A DNA stretch of 50,650 nucleotides from Streptomyces candidus (lineage in GTDB: Bacteria > Actinomycetota > Actinomycetes > Streptomycetales > Streptomycetaceae), in contig NZ_JACHEM010000024.1 in the NCBI RefSeq assembly GCF_014207445.1, positions 1-50,650 of the forward strand. Reading direction: 5' to 3'. The notes beneath the pieces are model-generated. The model was not told where the DNA came from. It saw only the letters and a program-made list of their open reading frames with translations, and did not search any database. Positions 37,474-44,688 of this stretch are shown in pieces; position 1 is the stretch's first letter, and each line of letters starts with the position of its first letter. Made by a program: the position numbers and the translations under genes.

Positions 37474-38571
37474 TCATGCGCCCGGCGGGAGCCAGCGCCC
37501 CAACTGGGCGCTGAACTTGTCGACACCGGCGGCCGCGTGCCGGGCACGGCGTTCCTGGTCACCACGGCGCCGGATGTAGGAAAGAGTCGTCGCCGGGTCG
37601 TCGTGTCCGGCGAACTCCTGGATGTCCTCCAGCGGTGTGCCGTCGTCCCACATGTGGGTCAGGCGGCTGACTCGCAATACGTGCGGGGTCAGGTCGCGGC
37701 CGGTAAGGACTCCCGCCCGCTTCCCGAGACGGGTCAGGATGCGGTCGACGTCGTGTCGGTCTAGGCGTCGGCCCTCGGAGTCCAGAAGCAGCGGCCCCTC
37801 GGTCCGTCCGTCGATGAGGAGGACCAGGAGCTCGGCGAGCATGTGCGGGACGTCCCACTGCCTGCCCTTGTTGCCCTTGCGGGTCAGGTCGATCACGGGT
37901 TTGCGGCCGTCGTGGAAGTCGGTGACGTCGGCCTGGCACCACTCGCTGACACGGCCGGCGAAGACGTAGACCAGGGAGGTCACCACGACGTCGCGCAGGC
38001 AGGCCGCCCAGTCGAACAGGGCGCCGAACTCCTCGACCTCCAGCATCGGGGTGGCGGTGGTCTCGTCGTGCTGGTCGATCCGGGGGCGGTTGTGGCGGGT
38101 GACCGGGTTGGGGACGAAGGTCTGCGATTCCTCGGCGGCGAAGGCCGTGAGGGAGGACAGGGCCGACAGGCGGCGCGCGATGCTGCGGTCCGCCCGCTCT
38201 CGCTTCTCCTCGCTGAGCCTCCAGGTGGTGACGTCCCCACGGGTGATGCACCCGATGTAGAAGCGCTCGTGCCCGAGTTCCTGGGCGAATCCATGCCAGA
38301 ACCGCAGGTCGTCGGCATAATTCCGCTTGGTGTTGATGCTGGGGATCGTGGAGGACGCGAGCCAGCTCATGACGGTGGTGAACGTCTCGGCCGTGCAGAT
38401 GTCGCGCAGGATGTCCATGCGGTAGCGGCGCGGGCCCAGCTTGCGGTCCTTCGGGTCGCGGGGTGCCACCTGCCCGAGGTCCTCGCGGATCTTGGCAAAG
38501 GCGTCCTCCGCTCGGGTCGGTGCCCGAACGACGTCGCCGGCGGGACGCTGGGCGACTTCCGGGCGGGGCAT
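37474..38571 (-). CDS. Tyrosine recombinase (site-specific integrase)
   Basis: A 365-aa protein with the full catalytic set of the phage-integrase family: FAGRVSEW (first arginine), a lysine in RKGNKGRQW, TPHVLRVSRLTHMWDDGTPL (H-x-x-R), EFAGHDDPATTLSYIRRR (final His and nucleophile tyrosine). The N-terminal part is a SAM-like DNA-binding domain (NTKRNYADDLRFWHGFAQEL). ATG 38571 overlaps the TGA before it; GTG 38574 is equally possible. This looks active, in contrast to the recombinase at 33137. Cotranscribed with the 107-aa gene upstream. Confidence 0.92.
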   Translation of the reverse strand: MPRPEVAQRPAGDVVRAPTRAEDAFAKIREDLGQVAPRDPKDRKLGPRRYRMDILRDICTAETFTTVMSWLASSTIPSINTKRNYADDLRFWHGFAQELGHERFYIGCITRGDVTTWRLSEEKRERADRSIARRLSALSSLTAFAAEESQTFVPNPVTRHNRPRIDQHDETTATPMLEVEEFGALFDWAACLRDVVVTSLVYVFAGRVSEWCQADVTDFHDGRKPVIDLTRKGNKGRQWDVPHMLAELLVLLIDGRTEGPLLLDSEGRRLDRHDVDRILTRLGKRAGVLTGRDLTPHVLRVSRLTHMWDDGTPLEDIQEFAGHDDPATTLSYIRRRGDQERRARHAAAGVDKFSAQLGRWLPPGA

Positions 38572-38894
38572 CACGGTCGGAAGTCCTGCCGGAAGTCCGG
38601 GTGCTCGGAGAACGCGGCGAAGGCAGTGCAGCGCAGCGACCAGCCGAGGGCCTGCATCTGTCCGGCGAAGAAGCTGTGCCGGTCGTCGCCGCGGTGCGGG
38701 TGCTCGAACTTCTCCTCGAACTCCAGCAGGCTTCGGTTCACCCCGGCCAGCAGACGCTCCTCTTCCTCCTCCGCCGCCTTCGCCCGCTCGGCGATCCGGG
38801 CCTTGAGGAAGGCGACCAGAGCGCGGTCACGGTCCAGGGCGGCCTCGTCCTGGATGATCAGTTGGAACTTCAGGGCGGTTTCCCCGTCGGCCAT
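38571..38894 (-). CDS. Small helical protein paired with the integrase
   Basis: A 107-aa protein from ATG 38894 with AAGGAGG just upstream. Mainly helical and charged (DEAALDRDRALVAFLKARIA then ERAKAAEEEEERLLAGVNRS), suggesting a coiled coil. Overlap with the integrase start points to a partner or a control factor for recombination. Family not recognised. Confidence 0.75.
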   Translation of the reverse strand: MADGETALKFQLIIQDEAALDRDRALVAFLKARIAERAKAAEEEEERLLAGVNRSLLEFEEKFEHPHRGDDRHSFFAGQMQALGWSLRCTAFAAFSEHPDFRQDFRP

Positions 38895-39006
38895 GTGCCC
38901 CTCCTTGCTCTCGATCCCCAAAGCTACCTGCGGGGACGGACAGCGACGGGGTGCCCCTGCCGGGTGCCTGTTGGTGCGTCTGCGACACACGATCTTCGGG
39001 TTGCTC

Positions 39007-39076
39007 TAGAGTCGGGAGGACCTTCCCGGTGGCATCTCGCTGCCGGGATTTCGTGTTCTCTGGGTGGAGTTGGATC
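39007..39076 (+). promoter_or_regulatory. Promoter region of the MFS gene
   Basis: TAGAGT (39007-39012) is a -10-like hexamer with the transcript expected from about 39019. GGTGGAG lies 7 nt before the TTG start. No -35 stands out. Confidence 0.35.
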
Positions 39077-40408
39077 TTGCGTAAGGCGCGGCGGCTGCAC
39101 GACCGGAGTCCAGCGGGGCCCGTTCCACGTATCAGCTGGACGGGCCGGGTCCGGGAAGCAGGCGCTCCGCTGGCCATCAGGCCGTACCGGCTGCACTTCA
39201 CCGCCCGCCTGCTCTCCTGGACCGGCTCAGCCGTCGCACCGATCGGTCTGGCCTTCGCAGTCCTCCAGATCGGCGGTGGCCCCGGTGCGCTGGGAGCTGT
39301 CCTCGCGGCGAGCGTCGTGCCTCAGATCCTGCTGCTGCTCGTGGGCGGGGTCGTCGCGGACCGGCTTTCCCGGGCTCGGGTCATGGTGTGGTCCAACATC
39401 GTCTGTGCGGTCGCGGAGGCGGCGGCGGTGCTGCTGCTGGTCTCGGGTACGGCCCAGGTCTGGCACCTGGTGGCGATGTCGGCTGTCTGCGGGGCTGCGG
39501 GGGCTTTCTTCACCCCGGCTGCCGGGGGCATCGTCGTGGAGGTGGTCCCGGCGGAGCTCCGGCACGCGGCCAACGCTCTGCTGAAGATCGGCCAGAACAC
39601 CGTGAAGGTCGCGGGGCCCGCCCTGGGTGGCGTCCTGGTCGCCGTGGTCGGTCCTGGCTGGGCTCTCGGGTGGGATGCGTTGACGTTCGCCGCCTCGGCC
39701 CTCCTCTTCTCCCGCATCAGCCTCAAGGCCAAGACCGTGAAGGTCCGTACCGGATTCACCTCCGATCTGCGTGAGGGCTGGGATGACTTCCGCTCCCGCC
39801 GCTGGCTGTGGGTGATGGTCTGCCAGGCCGCTGTGATCGTTCCCGTGTGGCTGGTTGGTTACCAGCTGCTCGGTCCGGTGTACGGACAGCAGGTGCTCGG
39901 CGGCGCCGCCCCGTGGGGCGTGGTGGTCTCCGGTTTCACCGCCGGACTGGTGGCCGGGGCGGCACTCGCCTTGATGTGGAAGCCGCGCCAGGTCGGGCTC
40001 GTCGTCTGCGCGGGCACCGGCTCCATGGCGGTGCCGCTGGCGGCGATGGCGGCGGCCGTACCGCTTCCCGTGCTCGTGATCGCCACGGCGGTGGCGGGCA
40101 CGGGGCTGGCGGTCAGCATGACCGTGTGGGCCTCGCTGGTGCAGGAGAGGATTCCGGCGGACCGGCTGGGCCGAACCCTGTCCTACTCGACGCTCGGGCA
40201 GATCCTGCCCGTGCCCTTCGGCTATCTCCTCGCCGGTCCTGCCTCCCACCTGTTTGGGCTCCGCACGACCCTGGCATCGGGCGCTCTGATCATCACGGCC
40301 GCCGCCCTCGTGCCGCTGGCCATCGCTCAGGTCCGGGGGCTCTGCCTCGCACCGGAAGCGACCAAGGACGCCGACGGGGTCGCGGCCGCGGCGCGGGCGG
40401 AGAGGTAG
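39077..40408 (+). CDS. MFS exporter, EntS-like
   Basis: A 443-aa membrane protein; TTG 39077 is chosen for GGTGGAG 7 nt before it. It follows the MFS_3/EntS exporter pattern: about 12 helices, starting FTARLLSWTGSAVAPIGLAF, with the A-type motif VADRLSRARVMVWSNI and the second-half equivalent QERIPADRLGRTLSYSTLGQ. Such pumps export siderophores or antibiotics by proton antiport. Beside the RiPP cluster it is the likely exporter and self-resistance protein, though it points the other way and its 3' end overlaps the tfuA-like gene by 82 bp. Confidence 0.9.
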   Translation: MRKARRLHDRSPAGPVPRISWTGRVREAGAPLAIRPYRLHFTARLLSWTGSAVAPIGLAFAVLQIGGGPGALGAVLAASVVPQILLLLVGGVVADRLSRARVMVWSNIVCAVAEAAAVLLLVSGTAQVWHLVAMSAVCGAAGAFFTPAAGGIVVEVVPAELRHAANALLKIGQNTVKVAGPALGGVLVAVVGPGWALGWDALTFAASALLFSRISLKAKTVKVRTGFTSDLREGWDDFRSRRWLWVMVCQAAVIVPVWLVGYQLLGPVYGQQVLGGAAPWGVVVSGFTAGLVAGAALALMWKPRQVGLVVCAGTGSMAVPLAAMAAAVPLPVLVIATAVAGTGLAVSMTVWASLVQERIPADRLGRTLSYSTLGQILPVPFGYLLAGPASHLFGLRTTLASGALIITAAALVPLAIAQVRGLCLAPEATKDADGVAAAARAER

Positions 40409-41730
40409 AACGCTCGGGCCACCTCGACGGCGCCGGCGAAGTCACGGAACGCCCGGTCCCGGGCCGCCGCATCAAGTCCAGCCCGGCCGTACTCCTCGGG
40501 AAGTCCCCAGCGCTGGGTGAGATGAGCGGCGATGCGCTCGATGCTGAGGTGGGCTGTGGTGTGGTGCGGGTCGGCCGCCTCGACCTCGGTGTTGACGGCG
40601 AACGCGGCGGCCACGGCCTCGGCCGCCGGGGGGACGGAGCCGAGCAGGTCGCCCGCCTCGGCCACCGCGGCGGGCCACACCGTCCAAGCCCCGTCCAGAC
40701 GAGCGGAGCGGACGATGACCCGCACCAGCGCTTCCTCGGGCGCGAGCTGGCCCACCTCTTCCTCGGTGAGCCAGTGGGCGAGCTGGTCACCGGACATGCT
40801 GGCCACCTCCACGCCTGCGGCCGCAGCAGACCGCAGGGCGGACCGCTCCACCGCCGGGGATCGCACCGGCCGACACGCGTCGTCGTCTGCCTCATGCGCA
40901 AGGGCGGCCAGGACCCGCCTTCGCCACCGATCCGGGAACCCTGGGTCGTACAGCTGTTGATGGTGCAGGAGGGCGAGGAAGCTCACGGGTTGCCCGCACG
41001 CCACCGCGCCCGTCCGGAAGGCCGCTTGCCAGTACCGGACGAAACTGGTCTGCCACGGCTCGCCTGCCCACGCCCCGGCGCCGGGTACCGCGGGCAGTCC
41101 GGCGGCCACCAGAGCGAGGGCCTGTTCAGCGTCCTCCCGCTTGGCGTTGCAGGGATGCGTACGGCGCCATGCGTCGGCCCGGCTGAACGCGGCCCCCAGC
41201 CCCTCCCCCGCCGCGAAACGTCCCAGCGCGGTCCACGACCGCGACGTATAGGGAAGGGAACGGGCCAGGTCTACGAGCCGCTGAGCTTCGGCATCGTCCA
41301 GCTGTCCGTCAGCGGCAGCCCGGGTCAGGGCGGCTCGCAGGTTCACGAGAGCTTCGGACAACGGGAGGCCGTCGTCGGTGTGCAGCACGGCGACTTCGTC
41401 GTCCGCGTCCAGGGCGCCGCTGCGGAAGTCCTCGAAGATGCGCCCGATGCCGACCATGCCATACGGGGCGAGCTCGGCGGCCCGCAAGGCCCCCATACTG
41501 GCGGCCCCGGCCACGGTGGCCCCGTCGGCCAGCAGCGCCAGGATCTCCTTGTGCCGCACCGGCGCGCTCTGGTGCCAGAGTCCATCGATGATCAGCACCG
41601 TGTCGCCGGGGCCGGCGCCGAGTCGCATCAGGTCGCCGTGCCGGACCGGAGGGTGCGTCACAGCGTCGGGGAGGACCTCGTGGACCCGTGCGGCGGGCAC
41701 GGTGGGGCCGGAGAAGACGTGAACGGTCAT
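40327..41730 (-). CDS. TfuA-like protein (RiPP thioamidation partner)
   Basis: A 467-aa protein. The N-terminal 200 residues are the TfuA core: VFSGPTVPAARVHEVLPDAV, DTVLIIDGLWH, HKEILALLADGATVAGAASM then GALRAAELAPYGMVGIGRIF, and DDEVAVLH. TfuA partners YcaO enzymes to replace a backbone amide oxygen by sulphur in thiovarsolin-type RiPPs and in methyl-coenzyme M reductase. The C-terminal half (about 250 residues, helical) is unusual and not part of the core. Its ATG overlaps the YcaO stop (ATGA). Sulphur donor partner not seen in the window. Confidence 0.9.
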   Translation of the reverse strand: MTVHVFSGPTVPAARVHEVLPDAVTHPPVRHGDLMRLGAGPGDTVLIIDGLWHQSAPVRHKEILALLADGATVAGAASMGALRAAELAPYGMVGIGRIFEDFRSGALDADDEVAVLHTDDGLPLSEALVNLRAALTRAAADGQLDDAEAQRLVDLARSLPYTSRSWTALGRFAAGEGLGAAFSRADAWRRTHPCNAKREDAEQALALVAAGLPAVPGAGAWAGEPWQTSFVRYWQAAFRTGAVACGQPVSFLALLHHQQLYDPGFPDRWRRRVLAALAHEADDDACRPVRSPAVERSALRSAAAAGVEVASMSGDQLAHWLTEEEVGQLAPEEALVRVIVRSARLDGAWTVWPAAVAEAGDLLGSVPPAAEAVAAAFAVNTEVEAADPHHTTAHLSIERIAAHLTQRWGLPEEYGRAGLDAAARDRAFRDFAGAVEVARAFYLSARAAAATPSASLVASGARQSPRT

Positions 41731-42899
41731 GCTGCCGTCTCCTGGTTCGGTCGGGGAATGATGTGCCGGGCGTCGTACCGCAGGGCGGGGGCCAGCACCT
41801 TGACGACGGCGAACTCGCTGCGTTGGTGGGGTCCGTGGGTGAGGTCCACCACGAGCGGGTGGTGGCCGGTGACGGCCGCGAGGCGGGCGGCCAGGTGCTC
41901 GGCCTCGCCGTCGTCCGTGGCGAACCCGGTGGTGTGCTGGGCGGCCACTTCAGCCCAGCTGAGGCCGGGGCCCGGGGCGGGTTGAGGGCTGCGGTGTACG
42001 GCGGGCCGGTACGCGGCCGGGTGGATGTCCTCCCGGCTGCCCGTGATCTGGGTGAGCCGGGACTGAGCTGCCTCCGTGATCGCCCGGGAGAGCGCCACGT
42101 GGGGGTCCAGGTGGGCGCCGGAGCCGGAGACCAGCAGGGCCGGCTGGTCCTCGCGCCACAGGTAACAGCTCATGACGGGCACTTCGAACCGGTTGGGGAG
42201 GTGCCACAGCTCCAGCCAGGCCCCGGCCTCCCGCGCCCGGTTGATCAGCGCCGCACAGTGCTCGTCGTCGATGCTGTCCGGGTCGATGAGCTGGCCGCCG
42301 TCCCGCTGGTCGGCGAGAACGCTGATCGTGTCGCGCTCGACCAGTTCGGCCAGAGCGTGGACGACGGCCTCGGCGCGGGTGTTGCCGGAGGCGAGACCGT
42401 TCGTGGATGCACTGGGCAGGTGAAGCCGCCACCGGTCGTGGACTTCGCGACCCAGCTGCACGCACGCCGCCGGGACGAGCACGGGTTCACCGTTCAGCGC
42501 CGAACGCGCGGTGATCCAGTCCAGGACTGTCCGGCTGGTGACCAGAGATCCGGGGTGGCTCTCCAGGGCGGTCACGGGATAGGGCAGATCCAGCCCGAGG
42601 CCGTCGGCCGGGGCCCGGACATCGGCGATCGGGACGGCTCGCTCGCCGTGCCACGCCTCGATCGCTTCCATCGCGCCCGAGACCCGGGCGGCGGCCAGCG
42701 TCGCACCTTTTCCCTGGGCGACGGACAGAGTGCGGGCCAGGGGGCGCACGGCCATGGTCACCGGAATACCGAGGTCGTCCAGTCCGGTCACGTCAGCGAC
42801 ACGGGTGATGCCGTACGTCATCAGCAGCGGCCGGATGGCCTCCCAGGTCTGATCGGGATGGCGGGTTCGGTGAGTGCCGTCGAAATACGCCTTACGCAT
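41727..42899 (-). CDS. YcaO-domain protein (RiPP backbone modification)
   Basis: A 390-aa YcaO enzyme, ATG 42899, AAGGGAAGAG upstream. YcaO proteins activate a backbone amide with ATP. The Mg/ATP glutamates are visible: SGAMEAIEAW (near residue 76), HALAELVERD (near 183) and ALSRAITEAAQSR (near 273). The PxPxP C-terminus of azoline-forming YcaOs is missing (ends IIPRPNQETAA), which fits the TfuA-type thioamide class. Coupled with tfuA. An attenuator-like hairpin separates it from the precursor gene. Confidence 0.92.
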   Translation of the reverse strand: MRKAYFDGTHRTRHPDQTWEAIRPLLMTYGITRVADVTGLDDLGIPVTMAVRPLARTLSVAQGKGATLAAARVSGAMEAIEAWHGERAVPIADVRAPADGLGLDLPYPVTALESHPGSLVTSRTVLDWITARSALNGEPVLVPAACVQLGREVHDRWRLHLPSASTNGLASGNTRAEAVVHALAELVERDTISVLADQRDGGQLIDPDSIDDEHCAALINRAREAGAWLELWHLPNRFEVPVMSCYLWREDQPALLVSGSGAHLDPHVALSRAITEAAQSRLTQITGSREDIHPAAYRPAVHRSPQPAPGPGLSWAEVAAQHTTGFATDDGEAEHLAARLAAVTGHHPLVVDLTHGPHQRSEFAVVKVLAPALRYDARHIIPRPNQETAA

Positions 42900-42925
42900 G
42901 GGCTCTTCCCTTCGCAGATGCCGAA

Positions 42926-42975
42926 GCCCGGCCGCCGGGCACCCAAAGGTCATGGAGGGTGACCGACGGCCGGGC
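42926..42975 (-). terminator. Attenuator-like hairpin after the precursor gene
   Basis: GCCCGGCCG (42926-42934) pairs with CGGCCGGGC (42967-42975), 9 bp, loop 32 nt, between precursor and YcaO genes. Leaky terminators here raise precursor output over enzyme output in many RiPP clusters. Confidence 0.5.
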
Positions 42976-43001
42976 GGGTTCAGCTACCGCCTACGGCGCC
43001 G

Positions 43002-43166
43002 TCAGGCGGACGGCAGCGGGTAGGTGTGGGTGTCGGGGAAGGCGGAGTCCGGCACGGCCGGGTCGCCGCCGGAGTTCTGCGGCATGTTGCCCTCGGAATG
43101 CAGCTCGGCCACGAAGTCGGCCGGGTCCACGGCCTGCGTGGTGGCTGACGGGATCTGCTGGGACAT
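43002..43166 (-). CDS. RiPP precursor peptide (54 aa)
   Basis: Starts at ATG 43166 with AGGAGG 7 nt upstream, an excellent ribosome site. The N-terminal part MSQQIPSATTQAVDPADFVA continues ELHSEGNMPQNSGGD and should be the leader. The C-terminal part AVPDSAFPDTHTYPLPSA is the likely core. It has no cysteine, so no azole or lanthionine chemistry is expected; backbone thioamidation and hydroxylation fit the neighbours. First small gene before YcaO/TfuA, immediately after the oxygenases. Leader/core border is a guess. Confidence 0.8.
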   Translation of the reverse strand: MSQQIPSATTQAVDPADFVAELHSEGNMPQNSGGDPAVPDSAFPDTHTYPLPSA

Positions 43167-43199
43167 GGTCGTTCCTCCTGGGTCTGGGGAAGGGCGCCG

Positions 43200-43820
43200 C
43201 TACACCGAGAGGTCGGTGAAGCAGATGGTGATCAGCACCTCGCGCGACTGGGAGTCGAGCGGGGTACGCCAGTGGGGGATTCGGCTTCCGTCGAATCCGG
43301 TGAGGACGCGGTGCCGGACCGGGAAGGTCTCGCCGCCGTCCGGGTATGGGGTCTCTCCGAGACGGTCGGCCACCTGCTGAGTGGTCAGCCACCGCAGGCG
43401 GGGCAGCCATCCCATCGAGACGAGGCCGGGGGTCAGGCCGCACGAGAAGGTGATCTCACACTTCCCGTCGTCCCGGTGGACGTGCATGTAGTCGCCGGGC
43501 TCGTAGAACTTCAAGCCGAAGCGGATCGGGGTCATGCGGGCGCGGCCGGTCGCTTCGGCCGCCACCTCCGCGAGGCCCTTGGACATGGCCAGCTGGCTGA
43601 GCGCGTCTCCGCCGGTGTGGACTCGGCACCGCTGGGGCGAAGTGATCGATCCGTCCCGCATCACCAGCAGTCCGGGCCGCTGATTGTGGCGGACGACCGC
43701 ACGGGGTTCGCACCGGGCGGCCTCCTCGGCGATCTCCTCCCAGAGCCCGGCGTCGACCACGTCCTCGGGAACCACCGCCCTGCCTTCCGTCAGCCAGAGC
43801 TGACGCGTGGTCATGCCCAT
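43200..43820 (-). CDS. HxD/H non-haem iron oxygenase-like enzyme 1
   Basis: A 206-aa protein. The ATG at 43820 overlaps the TGA before it (TGATG); nearby starts at 43823 and 43814 are possible. It has HxD (VHRD near residues 114-116) and a distal His (IPHWR near 182), the facial triad of Fe(II)/2-oxoglutarate-type oxygenases. Shared with its neighbour: F/L-YxxGD before HxD, MGW-P-L, DRLGE and PHWR. So the two arose by duplication. Likely hydroxylates or desaturates the peptide. Confidence 0.75.
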   Translation of the reverse strand: MGMTTRQLWLTEGRAVVPEDVVDAGLWEEIAEEAARCEPRAVVRHNQRPGLLVMRDGSITSPQRCRVHTGGDALSQLAMSKGLAEVAAEATGRARMTPIRFGLKFYEPGDYMHVHRDDGKCEITFSCGLTPGLVSMGWLPRLRWLTTQQVADRLGETPYPDGGETFPVRHRVLTGFDGSRIPHWRTPLDSQSREVLITICFTDLSV

Positions 43821-44458
43821 CACAGGTCCATGAACGACATCGTCACCAGCATCCCCATGGGCAGCGTGAGCGCCCGGCGCCAGTGCGGCACGTGGTACCC
43901 GGCGAACGCTCGGACGCTGCCGTCGCCGTACGGGTGGCTCAGGCTGGTGTAGCCCTCCCCCTCGGGGAAGATGCCGTGTTCGGTGACGACCTCACCCAGG
44001 CGGTCGGGGAAGGCGCCCATCAGTTCCGGGGCCCACCCCATCGGGGGCAGATCCTCCGTCAGCGCGAAGGCGACGGTCACGGTGGACTTCACCGAGTCCG
44101 TGTGCAGGCCCTGGAAGTCGCCTTCCTTGTAGAGGACCACGGCGCCCCCGCGCGGGATCAGTCGCGGGATGCCGGTGGCCTCGCGCAGGGTCATCAGGAG
44201 GGTCTTGTCGTAGGCCAGGGCCTCCAGCACCGGGCCCGGGGGGATGAAGCCGCAGTGGACCGGCGAGGCGAAGCTGCCGTCACGGTGTGCGGCCGTGTGC
44301 TCGTGGACGTGAGGCGTGACCAGGTCGAGCCTGCCGTGCGCCTCCTCGACCAGGGCCTTGAAGCGGTCCGGCTCAAGGACACCGGGAACAACAACCGTTC
44401 CCGTCTCCTCCCACGCCGCGCGAGCCGGCAGCCGTTCCACGGGTGCTTCGGTGTCCAT
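43820..44458 (-). CDS. HxD/H non-haem iron oxygenase-like enzyme 2
   Basis: A 212-aa protein, ATG 44458 with GGAGGGG just upstream. HxD is at GLHTD (near 118), distal histidine at VPHWRR (near 190), with the same framework as enzyme 1 (LYKEGD, MGWAPEL, DRLGEV). First gene of the leftward RiPP operon. Two separate copies rather than one suggests two oxidations. Cosubstrate not certain. Confidence 0.78.
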   Translation of the reverse strand: MDTEAPVERLPARAAWEETGTVVVPGVLEPDRFKALVEEAHGRLDLVTPHVHEHTAAHRDGSFASPVHCGFIPPGPVLEALAYDKTLLMTLREATGIPRLIPRGGAVVLYKEGDFQGLHTDSVKSTVTVAFALTEDLPPMGWAPELMGAFPDRLGEVVTEHGIFPEGEGYTSLSHPYGDGSVRAFAGYHVPHWRRALTLPMGMLVTMSFMDL

Positions 44459-44688
44459 GATCCCCTCCAGGTGGTCTGTCTGTCCGGGTGGCGCCGCGCG
44501 GCCGGTGGAACCTCGGCCCGCCTCCGCTGTCGTGCCGGGGGCGAGCCGAGGGGTCAGCGGCGTTCGCCCATTGAACTGGCGGGGAACACAGGGAATGAGG
44601 GGCCAGGAAGGGGTTCATTTCCCGGCGGGGGGCCGCTCCAGGGGGCCAGGATGAGGGCCTCACCCGACGGCGACGGAGGGAAAGTGTC
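44459..44688. promoter_or_regulatory. Divergent promoter region of the RiPP cluster
   Basis: Some 230 bp between the first biosynthetic gene and the regulator. CCTCGGC...GCCGAGG forms a loose inverted repeat, and GTTCATTTCCCGG is AT-richer. I cannot place -10/-35 boxes with confidence; this is where the regulator would act. Confidence 0.45.

Noticed and set aside
42900..43000. A second precursor gene between YcaO and the 54-aa precursor
   Set aside because: The interval is only about 100 bp, holds the attenuator-like hairpin and has no start with a ribosome site.
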